From: Streptomyces spectabilis
GTDB taxonomy: Bacteria; Actinomycetota; Actinomycetes; Streptomycetales; Streptomycetaceae
Length of the DNA: 64,000 nt
Assembly (NCBI RefSeq): GCF_008704795.1
Contig: NZ_CP023690.1
Coordinates: 7,884,501-7,948,500 of the forward strand
Reading direction: 5' to 3'
Below the pieces are notes generated by a model, which saw only the letters and a program-made list of their open reading frames with translations, was not told the origin of the DNA and made no database searches. Position 1 is the stretch's first letter; the number at the start of each line of letters is the position of its first letter. The translations under genes and the position numbers were made by a program. Below, piece after piece: positions 37,401 through 46,563 of this stretch.

Positions 37401-39261
37401 GGGCCGTCTGCTGCCCGCGGGTCCGTCGTGGCTGGTCGCGCAGTTCCCCGCGCCCCTTCGGGCGCGTATCGCGAGCCACACTGGCGGCGACGACCTTCAG
37501 GCCGAGCCCGAGGAAGTCCCGTCGGCACGCCTGCCGCTGGATCTTCCCGCTGGTGGTCTTGGGCACGGTCGACCGCTTGAGGAGCAGCACCGCGTGCGGC
37601 GCGACCTCGTGCTCCTCGGCGATCGCGGTGCGCAGCCGGGCGAGCAGCTCCGGCGCGTTCCCGGCGCGCCTGCCGTCGATCTCGTACGCGACCACGAGCT
37701 GTTCGGCGCCGTCGACCTCCACGGCGAACGCGGCGCCGCAGCCCGCGCGGATCGCCGGGTCGGCCCGCTCCACGGTGAGTTCGACGTCGTGCGGGTAGTG
37801 GTTGCGGCCCTGCACGATGACCACGTCCTTGGTGCGGCCGACCACGTGCAGCTGCCCGGCGCGCGTGAAGCCGAGGTCGCCGGTGCGCAGATACGGCGTG
37901 TCGCCCCCGTCCGCGAGGCGCGCCCGGAACGTCTCCTCGGTCGCCTCCGGGCGCCGCCAGTAGCCCCGCGCCACGCTGCCGCCCGCGATCCAGACCTCGC
38001 CGACGGTGCCGTCGGCGGTGATCCGGCGGCGCGTCGCCGCGTCCACGACCGCCACGTCCAGCCCTTCGACCGCGGGGCCGCACCCGACGACCCGGGTGAC
38101 GCGGCCGCCGTCCGCGGGGGCCGCGGTGCCCGCGCCGAGCGCCGCCGCGTCGAACGCGCCGATGACGGGCGGCTCCTGGGCGCGTACGCCGGTCACCATC
38201 AAGGTGGCCTCGGCAAGGCCGTAGCAGGGCAGCAGCGCGGCGCGGCGGAACCCGCACGGCGCGAACCGCTCGGCGAAGCCGTCGAGGGTGTCGGCGCGCA
38301 CCGGCTCCGCGCCGTTCAGGGCCAGGCGCCAGTGGCTCAGATCGAGCCCGGCGCGCTCCTCGTCGGTGATCCGGCGGACGCACGCCTCGAAGCCGAAGTT
38401 GGGCGCGACGCTGGTGGAGGCCCGCGTGTCGGAGAGCGTCCGCAGCCAGAGGAGCGGCTTGCGCACGAAGGACATCGGCGCCATCAGATGCGCGGGGAAA
38501 CCGCCGTACAGCGGCGAAAGGATGCCGCCGATCAGACCCATGTCGTGGTACGGCGGCAGCCACGACACCATCGCGGAGTGCTCGTCGTGCTCCAGCCTGC
38601 GGTGGATGGCGCCGAGGTTGTGCAGCAGATTGCCGTGGCCGACCATGACGCCCTTGGGCGCGGACGTCGACCCGGAGGTGTACTGGAGGAAGGCCAGCGA
38701 GTCGCCGTCGAGGTCGGGCTCGCGCCAGTCGTCGGCGCCCGGCGCGCCGCCCGCGTCCGGGGGCGCCCCGGGCCCGCCCGTGGTCAGCCAGCGGAGCCCG
38801 CCGAGCCCAAGGGCGGCGAGCTCGTCCTTGCGCTCGTCCGCGAGGCGCGCCAGGTCGTCCGTGGTGAGGGCGTGCGTCGCCCGCGCGTCCCGCGCGATGG
38901 CGGCGAGCCGCGCCGTGGTCTGGCCGAAGCGGCGCGTGTCCGGGGGATAGGCGGGCACGGCGAAGGACCCCGCGTACAGACAGCCGAGGAACCCCGCGAT
39001 GTAGCCGAGTCCGGGCGGGTGGAGCAGGAGCACCGGCGCGCCGGTGAGGCCCTCGGCCTGGAGCAGCGCCGCGACGCGCCGTGCGCGCAGGTCGAGTTCG
39101 CGGTACGTCCACGCCGTCGCGGCGGCGTCGGCGCCCTCGACGAAGCGGTAGGCGACGGCGTCCGGCCGGTGCGCGGCGTGCTCGCGCACCAGGGCCACCA
39201 GGTGCCGCGGGGCCCGCGACGCGCCGCCGCGCCGGGGGATCTCGGTCGGGCCATGGGTCAT
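31492..39261 (-). CDS. redL: Alkylpyrrole-forming PKS/oxoamine synthase fused to RedK-type reductase
   Basis: 2589 residues in one open frame. Order: fatty acyl-AMP ligase (about 20-600; QYTSGSTSAPKGV near 195); ACP-like domain whose motif reads GLDYPQL (Tyr in place of the phosphopantetheine Ser, near 641); ACP with GLDSKQ (near 725); KS with DTACSSS (near 942) and HGTGTPLGDP; AT with GHSVGAY (near 1407) and HAFH, predicting malonyl-CoA; ACP with GFDSL (near 1741); PLP oxoamine synthase (about 1810-2205; Lys in GTLSKAIGS); then, after an Ala/Ser/Pro linker, a Rossmann reductase (AGAGGFIGGHL, YNRSK). It loads dodecanoate, extends it once, condenses with glycine and, through the RedK part, reduces to 2-undecylpyrrole. 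RedL and RedK are separate genes in S. coelicolor as I remember it. Confidence 0.93.
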   Translation of the reverse strand: MTHGPTEIPRRGGASRAPRHLVALVREHAAHRPDAVAYRFVEGADAAATAWTYRELDLRARRVAALLQAEGLTGAPVLLLHPPGLGYIAGFLGCLYAGSFAVPAYPPDTRRFGQTTARLAAIARDARATHALTTDDLARLADERKDELAALGLGGLRWLTTGGPGAPPDAGGAPGADDWREPDLDGDSLAFLQYTSGSTSAPKGVMVGHGNLLHNLGAIHRRLEHDEHSAMVSWLPPYHDMGLIGGILSPLYGGFPAHLMAPMSFVRKPLLWLRTLSDTRASTSVAPNFGFEACVRRITDEERAGLDLSHWRLALNGAEPVRADTLDGFAERFAPCGFRRAALLPCYGLAEATLMVTGVRAQEPPVIGAFDAAALGAGTAAPADGGRVTRVVGCGPAVEGLDVAVVDAATRRRITADGTVGEVWIAGGSVARGYWRRPEATEETFRARLADGGDTPYLRTGDLGFTRAGQLHVVGRTKDVVIVQGRNHYPHDVELTVERADPAIRAGCGAAFAVEVDGAEQLVVAYEIDGRRAGNAPELLARLRTAIAEEHEVAPHAVLLLKRSTVPKTTSGKIQRQACRRDFLGLGLKVVAASVARDTRPKGRGELRDQPRRTRGQQTAQHIIETFPDHVTDTEREFAEVGLDYPQLLDIVRTLEERYDTVLPVGELLARPRVGTLVELLAPAGPPGGAWASDAVEAWLTARVAERLGLAATAVDPTKPLASLGLDSKQAVAVLTELGARTGREIPASVVFDHPTIRAIAAHLATTRGTAPADGAAPEDRDAPEPVAVVGIGCRLPGAPDPDSFARLLRDGRDAITEVPPGRWDAERVAAPDFGGFLDGVADFDARFFGLSVRETVRMDPQQRLLLEVAWQTLEDAGIDPTSLAGSATGVFAGISSHDYSELQMGRLDTVDVHGATGNAHSVAANRLSYVLDLRGPSLALDTACSSSLTAVHLACDSLRRGECSLALAGGVNLMLTPGLSVAFADGGMLADDGRCRTFDDAAGGYVRGEGAGLVLLKPLSAALADGDRVHAVIKGSATGHGGRGNGLTAPRGAAQRTVIEQALGRAGLSGKEVDYVEAHGTGTPLGDPVEWEGLAGAYGMGRPDGARCLVGSVKTNIGHLEAAAGIAGLIKAALVVRDREVPPTLHLRTPNRRLDWEGAGLDVPTRRTPLAARGPVRAAVSSFGFGGANAHVVLESPPEPAPAAAQEAPARPVHALCLSGHTPTALTTLAQAWRTHLAAHPDTPVGDLCRAANTGRARLAHRAVVVGGSAAALDSGLDALARGDAARGVVRGTAPHGPAPKVAFLFTGQGTQYPGMGAGLYDTHAPFARAIDRADRVLRPELGLPLQELLFDTAGDIAGDTAGDAAEDAAGRLRSTRRCQPALVALEVALAELWMSLGVRPAAVLGHSVGAYAAAYVSGALSFDDALTLAAVRGRLMAEQPGDGAMIACVGDADTVRAVAEGLDAVSVAAVNSPTHLVLSGERAQIERAGAALRERSVTVRPLAVSHAFHSPLMAGAAEPLRAAARAVRFAEPVIPWVSDATGEPAGRVDADALVDHLLGTVRFADGCAALRRLGCTAFVEVGPHPTLLGLARATAPAAPADTGRPALWLPSLRRPASGAATGAGDWETLLQSLGRLHCAGGAVDWAALDEGRCGPRVPVPHAVLERETYWFTPPRTEAAHEGARPEPAARATAPEAAPVPVPVHGPASTRHEVVAHVARVCGYDARQIPGDARLGMDLGFDSLMRQELERALGRRFPDRLNGNRERLPDDPTVGQLVDLLDGAGAGTGGSATDATGPVPAAPPADAAAPVRQERVFEEWPEYAELQGRLRQATADGANPYGRTHEGFNGASARVNGVSVLNFASFNYLALSQHPRVRAAAKAAVDRYGTSCSATPLLFGETPLHHALDAEIASFLGTEAAIVFAGGHATNVATIGHLLGPDDLILHDEWIHDSAVRGSVLSGARRRPFPHNDWRALDRLLTASRDRARRALVLVEGAYSQDGDLPDLPKFIDVKRRHGALLMVDEAHSIGVLGRTGRGIGEYFGVDRADVDLWMGTLSKAIGSLGGYVAARRPLVEYLKFTAPLHIFSTGISPAGTAAALEAIRVIRAEPERVARLRGLAEHFRDSARARGLDIGVSRASAVVPVVIGGWERTMALSNALLRLGVNVMPIGHPAVPRDECRLRFFINADHTRDELDRALDLLGRAMAEQQHTPETSVTGAGAASEASSEPASASVSPAAGGTAAPSPAAPPDVLVAGAGGFIGGHLTRRLVERGHRVRALVREGSDRSGLADLHPDAVEVATGDLTDPESLRRAAAGVRHVYNCTGLSADWGPWARFKEVNVDGSRNLVEAAAHAGTVERFLHVSTTDVYGYPVRPGDESTPPRDIGLPYNRSKLLGEQAVREAAARALLPLTVVRPVSVYGPRSKDFVVEIATLLLSRQMVYIRGGDVPAGLLYVGNAADAMIAACAAEAAAGRTYNLRDPERTTWRAYIEALARGLGVKPPALSLPAPVARGVAALSEGVYGALRLKSRPVLTRHAVHLFDRDQSYAVDRARDEFGFKSEVGFEEGVRLTLAWLDSPEGRAHVKR

Positions 39262-39283
39262 GTACGTCTCCGTCGGTCGCCGG

Positions 39284-40984
<1,701 letters not shown>

Positions 40985-40989
40985 CGCGC

Positions 40990-42792
40990 TCACCCCGCCG
41001 ACGGCAGCACGCCGACCTCGCGGGCGGCCTCGACGAAGACGCCCGCCGCGGTCCTGAGGTCCTCGCGCGTGTGCTCGCAGGTGACGCTGATCCGCAGCCG
41101 CGCGTCGCCGAGCGGCACGCCGGGGAACACCACCGTCTGGCAGAACAGGCCGCGCGCCCGCACGGCGCGGCCCATCTCCATCGCCTTGCGCTCGTCGCCG
41201 ATGACCAGCGGCAGGATCGCGCTCTCGGTGTTCTCCAGGTCGAAGCCCGCGTCGACGAGCAGGCGGCGCAGGAAGCGGATGTTGGACCACAGCAGGCCCA
41301 CGCGCTGCGGCTCGGCCTCGATGACGTCGAGCGAGGCGATGAGCCCGGCCGCGACGCCCGCGGGGATGTTGGCGGCGAACACATACGAATGGGAGTAGAA
41401 CCTCAGGTACTCGATGACCTCGGGCTCGCCGACGACGAAGCCGCCCATGCCCGCGAGGGCCTTGCTCATCGTGCCGAGTTCCAGGTCGACCTCGCCCTTG
41501 AGGCCGAAGTGCTCGGCGGTGCCGGTGCCGCGCTCGCCGAGCACGCCCGTCGCGTGCGCGTCGTCGACCAGCACGCGGGCGCCGTACTCCTTGCCGAGCC
41601 GCACGATCTGCGGCAGGTCGCAGATGTCGCCGTGCATGCTGAACACGCCGTCGGCGACGATCAGCGCGCCGCCCGAGCGGTCGTCGCGGCGCTTGAGGAT
41701 GCGCTCCAGGTCCGCCATGTCGTTGTGCTGGTAGATCTTGCGGACGCCGCCGGAGAGCCGGGCGCCGTCGACGATGCTCATGTGGTTGAGCTTGTCGACG
41801 ACCAGCGTGTCGTAGCTCTTCACGAGCGCCGAGATGGCGCCGAGGTTCGCGGCGTACCCGCCGGGATAGACGATGCACTCCGGGCGGCCCTTGAACGCGG
41901 CGAGGCGCCGCTCCAGCTCCTTGTGGAGCATGTTCGTGCCGCCGATGAAGCGCGAGCCGGTGTGGGTCGCGCCGAAGGTGCGGGTGGCGTCGCACACCGC
42001 CTCGATGACCTTCGGATGGTTGGCGAGCCCCAGGTAGTTGTTGGAGGCGAACATCAGGAACTCGCGCTTCTGGCCGGTCAGTTCGTCCAGGATGAGCGCC
42101 CGGCTGCCGCAGCGGGAGTGCAGCGGCATGCCGTACCAGTAGAGGTGTTCGGCCTCGCGGCCGCGCAGATAGGAGCGGAAGCCGCGGGCCTTGGCGAACA
42201 GGTCGGGGTCGCGCTTCTCCACGAAGTCCTTCATGGAGCGGCCGTCCCAGTCGGCGCCGTGTTCCGTGACCGCCGCGGCGCTGTCGAGGAAGGGGCGCAG
42301 CTCGGCGATCAGGGCGCGCAGCGAGGGCGCGGTGACCGTGCCCGCCAGCCCGTCGGGAAGGCCGAGGGCGCGGGCGCTGTCCGCGACGACGGACACGAGC
42401 ACCACCGAGTCGATGCCCAGCTCGCCCTCGAAGTCGGCGTCCAGGGGCAGCTGTTCACGGGCGTACTGGGTGTGGCGCATGGCGGCGCCGACGACGGCCT
42501 CGGTGAGCGGGTCGCCGGTGGCGGCGGCTTCGGCGGCGGGCGCCGGTGCGGGGGCCGCGGCGCCCGCGAGCGCCTCCTCGACGGCGTCGACCAGCTCCCG
42601 GATGGTCGCGAGCCCGGCGGGCAGCTCCGCGCCGAGGGCGAAGCGCTCCCGGACCGTCGCGAGGATCGACTCGAAGATGACGGAGTCGATGCCGAGTTCG
42701 GCCTCGAAGTGGCTCTCGGGCGACAGGTACGACTCGTCGTACAGCGTGCGCGAGGCCACGATGTCCACGATCTGCCGGTGCACACTGGTCAT
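40990..42792 (-). CDS. redN: ACP-ACP-oxoamine synthase, bipyrrole-forming
   Basis: 600 residues. Two carrier domains with GIDSV (Ser37) and GIDSVV (near 130), then a PLP oxoamine synthase from about 195 (FASNNYLGLANHPKV, VLVDDAHATGVLG, Lys in GTMSKALAGMGG). It matches PigH in layout. The carriers take malonyl, the pyrrolyl starter is joined to it by RedX, and the synthase condenses the product with serine to give the hydroxymethyl-bipyrrole (HBM). The ATG overlaps the redO stop by 4 bp. Confidence 0.93.
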   Translation of the reverse strand: MTSVHRQIVDIVASRTLYDESYLSPESHFEAELGIDSVIFESILATVRERFALGAELPAGLATIRELVDAVEEALAGAAAPAPAPAAEAAATGDPLTEAVVGAAMRHTQYAREQLPLDADFEGELGIDSVVLVSVVADSARALGLPDGLAGTVTAPSLRALIAELRPFLDSAAAVTEHGADWDGRSMKDFVEKRDPDLFAKARGFRSYLRGREAEHLYWYGMPLHSRCGSRALILDELTGQKREFLMFASNNYLGLANHPKVIEAVCDATRTFGATHTGSRFIGGTNMLHKELERRLAAFKGRPECIVYPGGYAANLGAISALVKSYDTLVVDKLNHMSIVDGARLSGGVRKIYQHNDMADLERILKRRDDRSGGALIVADGVFSMHGDICDLPQIVRLGKEYGARVLVDDAHATGVLGERGTGTAEHFGLKGEVDLELGTMSKALAGMGGFVVGEPEVIEYLRFYSHSYVFAANIPAGVAAGLIASLDVIEAEPQRVGLLWSNIRFLRRLLVDAGFDLENTESAILPLVIGDERKAMEMGRAVRARGLFCQTVVFPGVPLGDARLRISVTCEHTREDLRTAAGVFVEAAREVGVLPSAG

Positions 42793-43061
42793 CGCACGGC
42801 CTCTCCTTCGGGCCTGCCCGCGGCCCGCAGCCGGTCGACGAGCGCGGCGATCGAGTCGACGGTCCGGAAGTTCGCCGGGGAGATCTCCCGCAGCGGCACG
42901 GTGATGCGGAAGTCGGTCTGCAGGTAGTGCACGAGGTCGAAGATCCCGGCCGAGTCGATGATGTTCAGCTCGGCGATGGGGAGGTGGGCGTCGAGCCCCT
43001 CGGCATCGCCGTCGAGCCAGACGTCGGCGATGTAGTTGATGATCGACTGCTGGGTGCTCAT
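42789..43061 (-). CDS. redO: Peptidyl carrier protein for proline
   Basis: 90 residues. The carrier motif is NIIDSAG, with the phosphopantetheine Ser at 37 and Ile-Ile-Asp before it rather than the classic Gly-x-Asp. It carries L-prolyl from RedM while RedW oxidises it to pyrrolyl-2-carboxyl. Coupled to redN by a 4-bp overlap and 7 bp after the second carrier gene. Confidence 0.9.
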   Translation of the reverse strand: MSTQQSIINYIADVWLDGDAEGLDAHLPIAELNIIDSAGIFDLVHYLQTDFRITVPLREISPANFRTVDSIAALVDRLRAAGRPEGEAVR

Positions 43062-43068
43062 GGCCGTC

Positions 43069-43335
43069 CTAGGCTCGCTCTGCGGTGGTCGCCGTCGCCG
43101 CGGGGGCGCTCTCGCGCGCGATCAGCTCCGCGACCGCCGTGATCGTGTCGCCCGGCGTCGCCGCGTCCTCCGCGATGTCGACCTTGAACTCGGACTGGAT
43201 CACCAGGAGCAGTTCGACCAGGAACAGCGAGTCCATGTCGAGGTCCTCGAACCTGGTGTCGGGACCGATCTCCGAGCGGTCCACCTCGAAACGGTCGACC
43301 AGGAGGTCGACAAGCCTGTCGTACATCGCGCTCAT
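43069..43335 (-). CDS. redQ: Acyl carrier protein for dodecanoate assembly
   Basis: 88 residues, a normal ACP (DLDMDSLFLVELLL, Ser36). Placed between redP and redO, as in S. coelicolor, it should hold the growing dodecanoyl chain built by RedP and RedR and released by RedJ. Confidence 0.9.
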   Translation of the reverse strand: MSAMYDRLVDLLVDRFEVDRSEIGPDTRFEDLDMDSLFLVELLLVIQSEFKVDIAEDAATPGDTITAVAELIARESAPAATATTAERA

Positions 43336-43387
43336 GCGGTTCTCCCTTGTGTTCCCGTGCCCGGCCCGTGCGTGCGCGGCCGGGCCG

Positions 43388-44419
43388 TCAGGCGCGGTCG
43401 AGCCGCGGCCAGGTCAGTACCGTCGATCCCCAGGTGAGCCCGCCGCCGAAGGCGGTGAGCAGCACGCGCCCGCCCGCCGTCAGGACGCCGTCCGCGTGCG
43501 CCTGGTCGAGGGCGAGCGGAATGGAGGCGGCGGCCGTGTTGCCCACCTCGGCGATGTTGCTGAAGCAGCGCTCCCGGGGGATGCCGACCTCGTCGGCCAC
43601 GTGGTTGGTGATGCGCAGGTTGGCCTGGTGGCCGACCAGGTGGTCCACGTCGTCGGGGCGCAGTCCCGCCCGGTCGAGCACGGCGCGCGCCGACGCGGAC
43701 ATCCGCCGCACCGCGTGCCGGAACACCTCCTTGCCGTCCATCGCGAAGTAGCGGTCGCGGGGCGCCGCTTCCACCCCGGACAGACGCTGTCGCGAGCCGC
43801 CCGCGGGCACCGTGATCAGGTCCTCGCGGCCGCCGTCGCTGCCCAGGTCGAAGGGGCCGAGCGCGCCCGGCTCCGCGGCCTCGCCCGCCCGCAGGACCAC
43901 CGCGCCCGCGCCGTCCCCGAAGATGACGGCCGTGGACCGGTCGTCGGGGTCGAGCAGCGTGGAGAACGTCTCCGCGCCGATCACCAGGACGCGCTCCGCG
44001 GCGCCCGCCGCGATCAGACCCGCCGCCGCCGCGAGGGCGTACACGAACCCCGTGCAGACCGCGGAGACGTCGAAGGCGGCGGCCCCGGTCAGACCGAGCC
44101 GCGCCGCCACGACCGGCGCCGTCGCCGGACACGGCCGGTCCGGCGTGGTGGTGGCGAGCAGGACGGCGTCCGCGTCGGGGGTGCCCGACGACTTGAGGGC
44201 CTCGGCGCCCGCGCCGACCGCCAGATCCGACGTGGCCGTGCCGGGCGGGGCGAAGTAGCGCTGCCGGATGCCCGTGCGCGAGCGGATCCACGCGTCCGAG
44301 CTGTCGAGGCGCTGGGCCAGCTCGTCGTTCGTGACGGCGGTCGGCGGCAGACAGCCGCCGACTCCGGCGAGGACCGCGGCCCGGTGCGGCGGCGGGTGGC
44401 TCGGTGGCGGTGCGGTCAC
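43388..44419 (-). CDS. redP: Ketoacyl-ACP synthase III, dodecanoate starter
   Basis: 343 residues from the GTG at 44419, chosen for GAGGAG upstream; earlier codons are low-complexity. FabH-type triad visible: Cys in DVSAVCTGFVYAL, His in GHQANLRITNHV, Asn in EVGNTAAASIPLAL. It condenses acetyl-CoA with malonyl-RedQ. It is the first gene of the long minus-strand operon redP-Q-O-N-M-L/K-J-I-H-G. Confidence 0.92.
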   Translation of the reverse strand: MTAPPPSHPPPHRAAVLAGVGGCLPPTAVTNDELAQRLDSSDAWIRSRTGIRQRYFAPPGTATSDLAVGAGAEALKSSGTPDADAVLLATTTPDRPCPATAPVVAARLGLTGAAAFDVSAVCTGFVYALAAAAGLIAAGAAERVLVIGAETFSTLLDPDDRSTAVIFGDGAGAVVLRAGEAAEPGALGPFDLGSDGGREDLITVPAGGSRQRLSGVEAAPRDRYFAMDGKEVFRHAVRRMSASARAVLDRAGLRPDDVDHLVGHQANLRITNHVADEVGIPRERCFSNIAEVGNTAAASIPLALDQAHADGVLTAGGRVLLTAFGGGLTWGSTVLTWPRLDRA

Positions 44420-44753
44420 GCGTGCTCCTCGGTCTCGACTGGTCCGCCCGGCCGGCGCGCCGCATCCGGTACGCCGACGGCAGGACGCTGAAGCTGACGT
44501 CGAGTCTCGCGGTGCGGGCTGACAGGACGCGGTCACGCATGCTGACGGGGCGCTGACCGCTCGCTGATCGCGTCCGCCCGGGCCGTCCCGCCGGGGCCGG
44601 GTGCCCGCGCGGTCAGCCATCCGTCAGCGCCGCACGCGGTGCCCGGTCAGGCACGGCCCGCAGACTCGACCCCAAGCGACCGAGAGGTGGGGCGCATCCG
44701 ATGTGCACGACGTACGCAGGACCGGCCTTCCGGGACGACGACGGGGTGGAGGG
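44420..44753. promoter_or_regulatory. Divergent promoter region redP / redR
   Basis: 334 bp between the starts of the two major red operons. It must drive both. SARP regulators such as RedD bind short direct repeats near -35 elements, but I could not single out a convincing repeat pair by eye. Confidence 0.5.
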
Positions 44754-46079
44754 GTGACGGCCGCCGCGCCCGGGGGCGGCGGTCCCCTACCGGCCGGGCC
44801 CGCGCGCCCGCTCCCCGAGCGCCCCACCCCGGGCCTCGCCACCGGCGCCGCGGCCCCCGAGGGCGACGCCGTGGCGGTGACCGGGGTGGGGCTCGTCACC
44901 GCCGCGGGGATCGGGGCGGCGGCCACCTGGGCGGGAGTGTGCGGGGGCCGGTCCGCGGCGGCGAGCGACCCGGGGCTGGCGGGCCTTCCCGTCGACATCT
45001 CCTGCACCGTGCCCGGGTTCTCGCCCCGGCGCCACGTGGGCAGGCGCAGCGTGCTGACGCAGGACCGGTTCAGCCAGCTGTCCGTCGCGGCGGCGCGCGA
45101 GGCCGTCGCGGACAGCGGACTCGACCCGGCCACCTGGGACGGCGCCCGCGTGGGCGTCGTCGTCGGCTGCGGCCTCGGCGGCGTCGCCACCTGGGAGGCC
45201 CAGCACCGGCGCCTGCTCGACGACGGGCCCAAGGCCGTCTCGGCGCTGCTCGTCCCCATGCTCGTACCGAACATGGTGGCCGGGCACCTGGCGATGGACC
45301 TGGGGGCCACCGGACCCAACCTCGTCACCGCGACCGCCTGCGCCTCCGGTGCCACCGCCATCGGCACCGCGCTCCAGCTGCTGCGCGACGGCAGTTGCGA
45401 CGTGGTGGTCGCCGGGGGCGGCGAGGCCGGGGTGACCCCGCTGATGGTGACGGGCTTCGCGCAGATGGGAGCCCTCTCCCGGCGCGTCGGCGAACCCGCC
45501 GCCGCGTCCCGGCCGTTCGACCGGGACCGGGACGGCTTCGTCATCGGCGAGGGCAGCGGCATGCTCGTCCTGGAGCGCGCCGCCGACGCCCGCGCGCGCG
45601 GCGCCGCCGTCCGGGCCCGCGTGGCCGGGTACGGAGCGTCCGCCGACGCCCACCACCTGACGGCCCCCGACCCGCAGGGCACCGGCGTCCTGCTCGCCCT
45701 GCGCACCGCCCTGGCGCGCGCGGGCGTCATGCCCGACGAGGTCGACCACGTCAACGCGCACGGCACGTCGACGCCCCTGAACGACGCCGCCGAGGCCGCC
45801 GCGGTGCGCAAGTTCCTCGGCCCGGGCCCGGCCGTCACCTCCGCCAAGGGCGTCCTCGGCCACACCCTCGGCGCGGCCGGGGCCATCGAGGCCGCGCTCA
45901 CCGTCCTCGCCGTGCAGCACGGCACCGTGCCGCCGACCGCCAACCTCACGCACCAGGACCCCGACATCGACCTCGACGTCGTGACCGGGGCCCCGCGCGA
46001 GCGCCCCCTCGAAGTCGCCGTCAGCAACTCCTTCGGCTTCGGGGGCCAGAACGCGGTCCTGGTGGTGACGGCCGCATGA
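44754..46079 (+). CDS. redR: Ketoacyl-ACP synthase II
   Basis: 441 residues from the GTG at 44754 (GGAGG upstream). FabF-type: Cys in VTATACASGATAIG, His in NAHGTSTPLNDAAEA and in KGVLGHTLGAAGAIE. It elongates acetoacetyl-RedQ to dodecanoate with help of primary fatty-acid reductases. A Pro/Gly/Ala-rich N-terminal extension of about 35 residues precedes the KS fold. Confidence 0.92.
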   Translation: MTAAAPGGGGPLPAGPARPLPERPTPGLATGAAAPEGDAVAVTGVGLVTAAGIGAAATWAGVCGGRSAAASDPGLAGLPVDISCTVPGFSPRRHVGRRSVLTQDRFSQLSVAAAREAVADSGLDPATWDGARVGVVVGCGLGGVATWEAQHRRLLDDGPKAVSALLVPMLVPNMVAGHLAMDLGATGPNLVTATACASGATAIGTALQLLRDGSCDVVVAGGGEAGVTPLMVTGFAQMGALSRRVGEPAAASRPFDRDRDGFVIGEGSGMLVLERAADARARGAAVRARVAGYGASADAHHLTAPDPQGTGVLLALRTALARAGVMPDEVDHVNAHGTSTPLNDAAEAAAVRKFLGPGPAVTSAKGVLGHTLGAAGAIEAALTVLAVQHGTVPPTANLTHQDPDIDLDVVTGAPRERPLEVAVSNSFGFGGQNAVLVVTAA

Positions 46080-46146
46080 ATCCATCGCCGCGCGAGGGCC
46101 GGAAAGGGGCGGGCCGCCCGGCCCGGGGCGGAGGAGACTCGGAGGC

Positions 46147-46554
46147 GTGTCCGGCCGGAACCTGCTGCTCCAGCGCATCCTCGGCGTCCTCTACGCCCTG
46201 GCGGGGATCGCCAAGTTCTTCCCCCGGGTCGAGTCGGTCGAGGACCGCCTCGACGCCGCGGCCGAGGCCAACGAGGGACTCACCGTCATCGGCCCGCTCA
46301 GCGACCGCCTCGCCGCGCACCCGACCGCCGTCGCCACCCTGGTCGGGGTGGCGATGTTCACCGGCGGAGCCGTCCTCGTGGCGAACCGGAACCGGCGTCT
46401 GGTCATCGCGGCCCTGTGGGCCCAACTGGCCATGCTGGCCTGCTTCGTGGCGGTCCTGGTCACCAGCGTCCCGGCGATCCTCCTCTTCGACGCCGCCTTC
46501 GTCGCCGCGGGCCTGTGGCTCCTTCGGCTCCACACCCGCAGGACCCACGAGTGA
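46147..46554 (+). CDS. redS: DoxX-like small membrane protein
   Basis: 135 residues from the GTG at 46147. About four hydrophobic helices: ILGVLYALAGIAKFFP, TLVGVAMFTGGAVLVA, LWAQLAMLACFVAVLV and ILLFDAAFVAAGLWLL, with Arg-rich loops. DoxX-like. The name is by position between redR and redT and is less certain than the product class. No catalytic role in prodiginine synthesis is known to me; membrane association or export help is possible. Confidence 0.72.
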   Translation: MSGRNLLLQRILGVLYALAGIAKFFPRVESVEDRLDAAAEANEGLTVIGPLSDRLAAHPTAVATLVGVAMFTGGAVLVANRNRRLVIAALWAQLAMLACFVAVLVTSVPAILLFDAAFVAAGLWLLRLHTRRTHE

Positions 46555-46563
46555 GGGCACGCC

